Shown: one piece after another, positions 58,413-64,000 of the stretch
Numbering within the stretch: position 1 is the first letter of the stretch
Layout: each line of letters starts with the position of its first letter
Source: Leeia aquatica
GTDB lineage: Bacteria > Pseudomonadota > Gammaproteobacteria > Burkholderiales > Leeiaceae
Reading direction: 5' to 3'
NCBI RefSeq assembly: GCF_012641365.1
Contig: NZ_JABAIM010000001.1
Coordinates: forward strand, 1,488,001-1,552,000
DNA: 64,000 nt
Notes under the pieces: generated by a model
What the model was told of the DNA's origin: nothing
What the model saw: only the letters and a program-made list of their open reading frames with translations
Database searches by the model: none
Translations under genes and position numbers: made by a program

Positions 58413-59195
58413 TCAGATCAGCAGGGCGCGCTCCGTATGCAGATTTTCATGACGCAAACGGGCCGTCATGTCCTGCATTGGCAAGCCAAAGCTGTCCTCC
58501 AGCGTTTCTGCCAGCTCATACAGCGCCTTCCAGCCAGGGTCATTCTGACCACGGCGGAAAGCCAGCACGATGGTATTGCCATGTTTGAAGTCCGGCAGCA
58601 GCAGGATGCGGCGGTCGAAAATCACATTGATGCGCTCCACCAGCATCTGGAACTGCGGCGAGGCACGCCACAGGTTGACCACCATGATGCCGTTGGTGGT
58701 CAGCGCACGATGCGCAGCCTGGTAGAACGCTTCACTGCACAGATTTTCCGCCAGCTGGTGACTGCCAAAGCCATCCACCATGATCACGTCACTGTGGTTC
58801 TCCAGCCCGGCAACAAAGGTACCACCATCGCCCACATGCACTGGCAGGCGCTCGGCATCCAGCGGCAGCATGAACTGGCTGTGCGCCACCGCCACTACTT
58901 CCGGGTGCAGCTCGACATTCTCGATCACCGTGTCCGGCAGGTGCTTGTACATGAACTTGGGCAGCGAAGCGCCGCCCAGCCCGAGCACCGTCACCCGCCT
59001 GGGGCGATCGTTGAACAGCAGGAAGGACATCATGCAGTGGGTGTACGGCAGCTCCAGCGCAAACGGGTCGCTCAGGCGCATGGCGCTCTGCACGGTTTCC
59101 GAGCCCAGATGCAGGTAGCGGACACCGCCTTTTTCGCTGACATTGATGGCCACTTCGTCCTGGCCACCCCGCTGCCGACGCTTGAACCAGCTCAT
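58413..59195 (-). CDS. Spermidine-synthase-like SAM-dependent transferase
   Basis: The protein has a spermidine synthase-type Rossmann core: RVTVLGLGGASLPKFMYKHL (with GLGGAS in place of GGGDG), IENVELHPEVVAVA and DVIMVDGFG. The catalytic DAY-type region is altered, so a methyltransferase-like or polyamine-unrelated role is possible. I start at MSWFKRRQRG (59195), which overlaps the folB stop as ATGA; 41 upstream codons in frame lie inside folB. Length is 260 residues. Confidence 0.78.
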   Translation of the reverse strand: MSWFKRRQRGGQDEVAINVSEKGGVRYLHLGSETVQSAMRLSDPFALELPYTHCMMSFLLFNDRPRRVTVLGLGGASLPKFMYKHLPDTVIENVELHPEVVAVAHSQFMLPLDAERLPVHVGDGGTFVAGLENHSDVIMVDGFGSHQLAENLCSEAFYQAAHRALTTNGIMVVNLWRASPQFQMLVERINVIFDRRILLLPDFKHGNTIVLAFRRGQNDPGWKALYELAETLEDSFGLPMQDMTARLRHENLHTERALLI

Positions 59196-59560
59196 GCGCC
59201 CCCCTGCCACTCGGCACGGCTGGTGCGAATCTCGACGCCAACCGCTTCCACATCCGAGTAGGCCTCGAGCTTGGCGCTGGACACACAGACCGCGTGCACC
59301 TCCGGCCGGGTAAAGCACAGGTCGACAATGCTTTCCACCAGGGATTCCTGCAGGTTGAAGTGGCGGCTCTTCACCAGTGCCACCACGCCGTCGCGCAGGT
59401 AGTCATAATCCAGCGAGTACTGCACGTCATCTGCGGGCAAGCGCTGGTCGTCCAGCTCCACCTCCAGATTGATATGCACGGTCTGCCGCCGCAGCCGCTC
59501 GTGCTGGTAAAAACCGATGGACGCCATCAGCCGCAGGTTGCGAAAGAACAGTTTGCGCAC
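59192..59560 (-). CDS. folB: Dihydroneopterin aldolase
   Basis: FolB cleaves dihydroneopterin in folate synthesis. The FolB pattern is clear: LRLMASIGFYQHERLRRQTV, SLDYDYLRDGVVALV, and VESIVDLCF. A longer frame opens at a GTG 59596 that lies right against its ribosome site, so GTG 59560 (VRKLFFRNLRLM) fits the family start better. Neighbours are a SAM-transferase (ATGA overlap) and a pteridine reductase, so a small pterin cluster is likely. Confidence 0.88.
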   Translation of the reverse strand: MRKLFFRNLRLMASIGFYQHERLRRQTVHINLEVELDDQRLPADDVQYSLDYDYLRDGVVALVKSRHFNLQESLVESIVDLCFTRPEVHAVCVSSAKLEAYSDVEAVGVEIRTSRAEWQGGA

Positions 59561-59607
59561 AGTTGCCCCGTCATGGTTTGAGAGTGAATGAACCACGTCC
59601 TGCGTGG

Positions 59608-60378
59608 TCAGATGTATACGCTGCGGCCACCATCCACGTTCAGAACATGCCCCGTCACATACGGTGCGTCCAGCAACAGGAAGGCCACCGCCCCGGCCAG
59701 ATCGGCAGGCTGCCCCGAACGCCGCAAGAAGGTGTGAGCCAGAATCTGCTCACGCGCCTGCTCATCAAAGCCGTCATGGTGCTCCGGCCACAGGTTGACC
59801 CCTGGCGCCACCGCGTTGACCCGCACTGTCGGGGCCAGCTCGCCGGCCAGCCCCTTGGTCAGGGCCACCAGCCCGGCCTTGGCCAGCGAGTAAATCAAGT
59901 GCCCCGGCATCGGCCGTTCGGCGTGGATGTCGACAATATTGACGATGGCCCCGCCCAGCCGGGTCAACCACGGTGCGGCGGCCTGCGACAGGAACAGCGG
60001 TGCCTTCAGGTTGGTCCCCACCAGCTCGTGCCAGGCGGCTTCATCACACTGCCCCAGCGGCGTGGCATAAAAGCTCGACGCATTGTTGACCAGCATATCC
60101 AGCCGGCCAAAGCGGGCCACCACCCGCTCGACCAGTGCCGGTAATTGGGCGACTTCCAGCAAGTCTGCCGCAAAGCAGGCGCAGGAGTCTGGCCGGTGTG
60201 CATTGAGCTGTGCAGCCAGCTGCTCCGCTTCCTGCTGCGATCCGCGATAGTGAATCGCCACATTGAGACCGCGCTGGTGCAAGGTGCGGGCAATCTCGGC
60301 ACCCACCCGACGCGCCGCGCCGGTGACCAGCACCACCCGTGGGGAGGTGTGAGACTCAGCCAACACTGCCACCCCCAT
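59608..60378 (-). CDS. folM: Pteridine reductase-type short-chain dehydrogenase
   Basis: The SDR cofactor motif is the PTR1/FolM form TGAARRVGAEIARTLHQ with an arginine pair for NADPH. NNASSFYATPLG, the catalytic YSLAKAGLVALTK (Tyr and Lys of YxxxK) and VNAVAPGVNLWPE complete it. It probably reduces dihydropterins or dihydrofolate. Its first codons overlap the stop of the upstream SDR-like gene by up to 23 nt. The symbol reflects similarity, not proof. Confidence 0.85.
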   Translation of the reverse strand: MGVAVLAESHTSPRVVLVTGAARRVGAEIARTLHQRGLNVAIHYRGSQQEAEQLAAQLNAHRPDSCACFAADLLEVAQLPALVERVVARFGRLDMLVNNASSFYATPLGQCDEAAWHELVGTNLKAPLFLSQAAAPWLTRLGGAIVNIVDIHAERPMPGHLIYSLAKAGLVALTKGLAGELAPTVRVNAVAPGVNLWPEHHDGFDEQAREQILAHTFLRRSGQPADLAGAVAFLLLDAPYVTGHVLNVDGGRSVYI

Positions 60379-61075
60379 CCACCGGCAGCAGGTGGCCGGT
60401 CACAAAATCGGCTTGCAGCAGATAGTGCATGGCCTGCACCAAATCCGCTTCGCGCAGCGGGCGTTTCATCGCCACCTTCTGCACCATGCGCTTGTGCGCC
60501 AGCTCGTTCAGCTCCCCCTCCCGCAATTGCGCAGCGGGGTACTGGATGGCATTCAACCGCACATCGGGTGCCAGCTCAGCCGCCAAGGCCCGCAAGGTGG
60601 CGGGCAAGGCCGCCTGCACGGCGCCGTCCAGCCAGTGGCTGCGGCTCACTGCCTGATCCAGCCACCACAGCACCACCCCCTGTTGCTCACGCAGCAGGGG
60701 AACCGCCGCCTGGGTCAGCGCCAGCAAGGGCCCCAGCCGCTGCGCCAGCTCCAGCTCCACCGCTTCCGGCAGCGGCAGGCCGGGCCGTTGTGGCGGCTGC
60801 AGCAACAGCACATCCAGACGCCTCCACAATTGCTGCACTTCGCGCAGCAGCGCCTGGGCAGTGGCCTCGGAATGCACATCGGCCTGCACCCGGCAGACCC
60901 GGCTGGCAGGGGCCGCTGCCAAGGCAGGCGGCAGCGGCAAGGGACTGTGCCACACCAGGCGATAGCCTGCCTGCAGCAGGGCCTCGGCCAGCGCAGGCCA
61001 CGGCGACGCAGCGCCGGACAGCAGCGCCACCGGCATCATCTCGTCTGGAGTCGCAGAGCGTGTAGGATTCATCAT
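60356..61075 (-). CDS. Degenerate short-chain dehydrogenase-like protein
   Basis: This 239-residue protein has the length and closing motifs of the neighbouring pteridine reductase (ADFVTGHLLPVDGGGSVG) and the LAAELAPDVRLNAI strand. It lacks key catalytic parts. The cofactor loop reads SGAASPWPALAEALLQ without the TGxxxGxG glycines, the NNA motif is replaced by LLQPPQRPG, and the YxxxK pair is absent (HWLDGAVQAAL in that place). It is most likely a pseudoenzyme or structural partner. Start may be ATG 61075 or 61039. Confidence 0.72.
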   Translation of the reverse strand: MMNPTRSATPDEMMPVALLSGAASPWPALAEALLQAGYRLVWHSPLPLPPALAAAPASRVCRVQADVHSEATAQALLREVQQLWRRLDVLLLQPPQRPGLPLPEAVELELAQRLGPLLALTQAAVPLLREQQGVVLWWLDQAVSRSHWLDGAVQAALPATLRALAAELAPDVRLNAIQYPAAQLREGELNELAHKRMVQKVAMKRPLREADLVQAMHYLLQADFVTGHLLPVDGGGSVG

Positions 61076-61139
61076 GGCGATTGTAGCAGTCCGCCCTCAA
61101 AAACCGTAGCCACTTGCCCGCCATGGTAAGCTAGCGGCT

Positions 61140-62330
61140 TTGTATACCTGTTGTTGTATCGTGCATATTTCTGGACACACCCCCTCACTGCCGGAGCCGT
61201 CGGCGGACGCGCTGGCGCTGTCGCAACGTCTGCTGGCCCATATCCGTGACGCCATTGCGGCGGCGGGCGGCTGGCTGCCTTTTGTCGAGTATGAAGCGCT
61301 GGCGCTGTACGCGCCGGGCATGGGCTACTACAGCAACGGCAGCGTGAAGCTGGGGCAGGAGGGTGACTTCACCACCGCACCGGAGCTCTCCAGCCTGTTC
61401 GGGCAGACGCTGGCACGGCAAGTGGCTGAGATCCTGCCGCATACCGGCCGCCAGATCATTGAGTGCGGCCCCGGCTCCGGCAAGCTGGCGCTGGACCTCC
61501 TGCGGGAGCTGGAGCGGCTGGACTGCCTACCGGAGAGCTATGCACTGCTGGAAGTGAGTGGCGACCTGCGCGAACGCCAGCAGCAGCGCTTTGCAGAACA
61601 AGCCCCGCAGCTGCTGCCGCGCCTGCGCTGGCTGGACCAGTTGCCGGAGCAGATCGACGGTGTAGTGCTGGGCAATGAGGTGCTGGACGCCATCCCCACC
61701 CATTTGCTGCGCTGGGAGAAAGACGGCGTACATCAGCTGGGCGTCGTCTGGCAGGATGACGCCTTGCAGCTGGCCGCGCGCCCGCTGACCGACGCCGACT
61801 TGCTGGCCCAGGCGGAAGCGCTGCCGGTTGACGCCCCTTACCAGAGCGAAGTGCAGTGGCAGGCCGCGGGCTTTGTCCGCACGCTGGCAGAGCGGCTGCA
61901 GCGCGGCGTGATCCTGCTGATCGACTACGGCTTCCCGCAGCGCGAGTACTACCACCCGCAGCGCGTCAGCGGCACCCTGATGTGCCATTACCGCCACCAT
62001 GCCCACCCGGACCCGCTATGGCTGCCCGGCCTGCAGGACATCACCACCCACGTTGATTTCACGGCGATGGCACTGGCAGGCGTCGAGCAAGGGCTGGAAC
62101 TGGCGGGTTACACTAGCCAGGCATTGTTTCTCGCCAATGCCGGCATCACCGAATTGCTGCAGGAAGCGGACCAGACCGATCTGCCGCGCTGGCTGCCGCT
62201 GGCCAACCAGGCGCAGCGACTGATGAGCCCGGCGGAGATGGGCGAGCTGTTCAAAGTACTGGCGCTCAGCCGCCACTACCCGCATCCGCTGCGGGGCTTT
62301 GCCATGGGCGACCGCAGCCATACACTGTAG
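61140..62330 (+). CDS. MidA/NDUFAF7-like SAM-dependent methyltransferase
   Basis: It belongs to the COG1565 group: FVEYEALALYAPGMGYYSNG, GDFTTAPELSSLFGQTLARQ and IIECGPGSGKLALDLL (SAM site), then VLGNEVLDAIPTHLL and LIDYGFPQREYYHP. The mitochondrial relative methylates an arginine in complex I; the bacterial target is not established. The frame starts with TTG 61140; GTG 61161 (VHISGHTPSL) is equally likely. It is divergent from the SDR-like gene. Confidence 0.88.
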   Translation: MYTCCCIVHISGHTPSLPEPSADALALSQRLLAHIRDAIAAAGGWLPFVEYEALALYAPGMGYYSNGSVKLGQEGDFTTAPELSSLFGQTLARQVAEILPHTGRQIIECGPGSGKLALDLLRELERLDCLPESYALLEVSGDLRERQQQRFAEQAPQLLPRLRWLDQLPEQIDGVVLGNEVLDAIPTHLLRWEKDGVHQLGVVWQDDALQLAARPLTDADLLAQAEALPVDAPYQSEVQWQAAGFVRTLAERLQRGVILLIDYGFPQREYYHPQRVSGTLMCHYRHHAHPDPLWLPGLQDITTHVDFTAMALAGVEQGLELAGYTSQALFLANAGITELLQEADQTDLPRWLPLANQAQRLMSPAEMGELFKVLALSRHYPHPLRGFAMGDRSHTL

Positions 62331-62383
62331 CCCCCGCGCGGACGACTGCTGGTGTTGTTTAACCCTGACCTTGAGGATCTGCC

Positions 62384-62587
62384 ATGACGACGCTACCACC
62401 GGATAACCTGCCCAGCTACCGCCTGTTGACCGGGCCAGACGACGCGCAATTCTGCCATCGGGTCAGCGAGGCCCTGGCCTTGGGTTACGTGCTGTACGGC
62501 TCGCCCGCCGTCACCTTCAATGGTGAGCGGGTGATTGCCGCCCAGGCGGTCATCTGGCCGCATAGCGTGGCAGCATCCCATGCTTGA
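62384..62587 (+). CDS. DUF1737-domain small protein
   Basis: The 67-residue protein contains YRLLTGPDDAQFCHRVSEAL followed by GYVLYGSPAVTFNGERVIAA, the whole DUF1737 pattern. Function is unknown. GAGGA stands about 7 nt before the ATG. It overlaps the next gene by 8 nt. Confidence 0.85.
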   Translation: MTTLPPDNLPSYRLLTGPDDAQFCHRVSEALALGYVLYGSPAVTFNGERVIAAQAVIWPHSVAASHA

Positions 62588-62882
62588 AACGACCGGCGTG
62601 CTGGTGATGGGTCAGGTAACCGTGCACGATGAGGCACTCTGGGCACGCTACCGGCAGCAGGTACCCGCCACGCTGGCCCCGTGGCAAGGCCGGGTGCTTG
62701 CACGAGGTACCTTGGGGCCGGCGCTGTGCGGGCAACCACAAGGTGAGCAGGGGGTCATCCTGCATTTCCCCAGTCAGGCACATGCCGAAGGCTGGTACGG
62801 CTCACCGGCTTATCAGGCTTTACTGCCCTTGCGACAGGCCGCCGCTGACATGAGCTTGATGCTGATGCACAGCAACACTTGA
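62580..62882 (+). CDS. DUF1330-like dimeric alpha/beta-barrel protein
   Basis: Starting at ATG 62580 (MLETTGVLVMGQVTVHDEAL) the product is about 100 residues with the DUF1330 pattern GQVTVHDEALWARYRQQVPA, a central VLARG and FPSQAHAEGWYGSPAYQALL. Such proteins adopt a ferredoxin-like dimeric fold; no enzyme activity is known to me. The start overlaps the DUF1737 stop by 8 nt, so the two are probably coupled. The tRNA promoter begins inside its stop codon. Confidence 0.82.
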   Translation: MLETTGVLVMGQVTVHDEALWARYRQQVPATLAPWQGRVLARGTLGPALCGQPQGEQGVILHFPSQAHAEGWYGSPAYQALLPLRQAAADMSLMLMHSNT

Positions 62883-62907
62883 CAGTCTCCATATTCCTGT
62901 GGATAAT
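62879..62907 (+). promoter_or_regulatory. Sigma-70 promoter of the tRNA-Met gene
   Basis: TTGACA (62879-62884) and GATAAT (62902-62907) are separated by exactly 17 bases. The bases after the -10 box are GC-rich (GCGCGAC), as expected for a stringently controlled stable RNA promoter. The -35 box overlaps the DUF1330 stop codon. Confidence 0.85.
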
Positions 62908-62922
62908 GCGCGACTCTCGTGT

Positions 62923-62999
<77 letters not shown>

Positions 63000-63007
63000 G
63001 TCATTCC

Positions 63008-63039
63008 AAAAATGGCCCGCAAGTATGCGGGCCATTTTT
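63008..63039 (+). terminator. Intrinsic terminator of tRNA-Met
   Basis: AAAAATGGCCCGC-AAGTAT-GCGGGCCATTTTT is a 13-bp inverted repeat with a T-tract, 8 nt past the tRNA end. Confidence 0.92.
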
Positions 63040-63194
63040 CATTTGTACTGCCCTAATCCGGCCATGGGTCCTTTCGCCCTGGGCCTCTTCAGAGAAAACA
63101 CCTTGTTGCCGCATGCTGTAACAAGGCTGCGCTTACATCCCGCCCCTGCTTCGTGCTATGTTGATGCGCTTGAGTGCTCATCCTTCACGCCGCC

Positions 63195-63923
63195 ATGTCC
63201 TCCACCCCTCTGCCCGTTGGCAGCCCCTTGTGGCTGCAGATTGCCACCACCCTCAGCCAGGACATCCTGGCGCATCAACTGACAGGTCGCCTGCCCAATG
63301 AGCAGGCGCTGGCGGCGCGCTTCACCGTCAACCGCCACACCATCCGTCAGGCGGTCCAGCACCTGAAAGACCGGGGGCTGGTGCGCATCGAGCGCGGGCG
63401 CGGCACCTTTGTGCAGGAGGACATGATCGCCTACCGGCTGGGCCGCAACAGCCGTTTCTCGCACAGCCTCACCGTGCAGCACCTGGTCGGCTCGGTCGCC
63501 ATCCAGTCCCACCAGGCCGAAACCGCCAGCGACGCCGTATGCGCCCTGCTGCAGTTGCCCGCCGGCAGCAGCGTGCTGCGGGTGGAATCGCTCGACCTCG
63601 CCAACGGCGAAGTGGTCAGCGTCTGCACCCAGTACTTTCCCCTGCCGCGCTTTACGGACTTCAGGACGGTCTACCGCAACAGCAGCAGCACCAGCGATGC
63701 CTTCCGACAGATGGGCATAGCCCGTTTCAGCCGGGTACTCAGCCGGGTCAGCGCCCGCATGCCACGGCTGGAAGTGGCGCAAGCGCTGCAGATGGGCCGC
63801 CAGCAACCGGTGCTGTATGTCGAGAGCGTCTACGCCGATGAAAGCGGCCAGCCCATTGAATACGGCATCACCCGCTTCCCCGGCGACCGCGTGCAGATCG
63901 AAGTCACCCCGGATACGCTGTAG
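63195..63923 (+). CDS. phnF: PhnF-type GntR/HutC-family transcriptional regulator
   Basis: The N-terminal winged helix is GntR-like (GRLPNEQALAARFTVNRHTI, RQAVQHLKDRGLVRIERGRG) and the C-terminal UTRA ligand domain runs from FSHSLTVQHLVGS to YGITRFPGDRVQIEV. The YRLGRNSRFS segment and the whole layout match PhnF, which controls phosphonate uptake and use. I start at ATG 63195; an ATG at 63174 is also in frame. A palindrome follows the stop, and its targets probably lie beyond the window. Confidence 0.82.
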   Translation: MSSTPLPVGSPLWLQIATTLSQDILAHQLTGRLPNEQALAARFTVNRHTIRQAVQHLKDRGLVRIERGRGTFVQEDMIAYRLGRNSRFSHSLTVQHLVGSVAIQSHQAETASDAVCALLQLPAGSSVLRVESLDLANGEVVSVCTQYFPLPRFTDFRTVYRNSSSTSDAFRQMGIARFSRVLSRVSARMPRLEVAQALQMGRQQPVLYVESVYADESGQPIEYGITRFPGDRVQIEVTPDTL

Positions 63924-63940
63924 TTTTTTTGCCCGCAAAT

Positions 63941-63960
63941 ACATCTAGACGTCCAGATGT
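63941..63960. promoter_or_regulatory. Candidate PhnF operator palindrome
   Basis: A 20-bp palindrome with nine of ten matched pairs (arms ACATCTAGAC and GTCCAGATGT) lies 18 nt after phnF. HutC-subfamily GntR regulators bind short palindromes of this size. It would suit control of the next gene, which begins outside the window. Confidence 0.55.
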
Positions 63961-64000
63961 AAACAGACTGTCATATTTCCCCGGTACAGTGGCGCCGTTC

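Overview
The window reads as a GC-rich chromosomal segment from a betaproteobacterium. It most resembles the Neisseriales/Chromobacteriaceae side of the class, but that placement is inferred from gene content and protein style only. It carries almost entirely core genes. I see no insertion sequence, prophage, CRISPR array, integron or rRNA operon. One tRNA gene is present (62923-62999).

Left part (1-14860, minus strand): a nearly complete division and cell wall (dcw) cluster in transcription order mraZ-rsmH-ftsL-ftsI-murE/murF-mraY-murD-ftsW-murG-murC-ddl-ftsQ-ftsA, with ftsA cut by the window edge. Genes are packed with ATGA-type overlaps. The MurE and MurF ligases are one continuous 935-residue reading frame. 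A TTGACC-N17-TATAGT promoter followed by three 10-bp-spaced MraZ repeats heads the cluster.

15-28.5 kb: a small lipoprotein, a divergent HD-GYP-like protein coupled to a flavodoxin, cysS, a DUF4124 protein, glnS, a TPR protein next to an L,D-transpeptidase with the same C-terminal domain, exported and cytoplasmic cyclophilins, lpxH, a phasin-like protein, a mercaptopyruvate sulfurtransferase and an RlmL-like rRNA methyltransferase.

28.5-43.6 kb: hemB, an unknown conserved protein, mrcA (PBP1A) divergent from the type IV pilus operon pilMNOPQ, then aroK-aroB, a fatty acid desaturase, an MscS channel and a DUF945 protein. pilQ has an internal patch of unusual codon use and an extra cysteine pair.

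43.6-56.5 kb: an rRNA m5C methyltransferase, a DUF3108 protein, purN-purM, a PerM-type permease, hda, a HAD phosphatase, an unrecognised 538-residue protein, a HIT protein and a 1283-residue FAD/Fe-S oxidoreductase.

56.5-64 kb: a YqaA-like membrane protein, a 2-Cys peroxiredoxin with a near-perfect OxyR site upstream, rppH, a folate/pterin group (spermidine-synthase-like protein, folB, pteridine reductase and a degenerate sister SDR), a MidA-like methyltransferase, a DUF1737/DUF1330 pair, tRNA-Met, and a PhnF-type regulator followed by a palindromic candidate operator at the window edge.

No wholly new multi-gene system stands out. The best leads are the MurE-MurF fusion, the SDR enzyme/pseudoenzyme pair, the TPR/L,D-transpeptidase pair, the pilQ mosaic patch, the 538-residue orphan, and the regulatory palindromes for OxyR, MraZ, PhnF and the AT-rich repeat ahead of the 1283-residue oxidoreductase.
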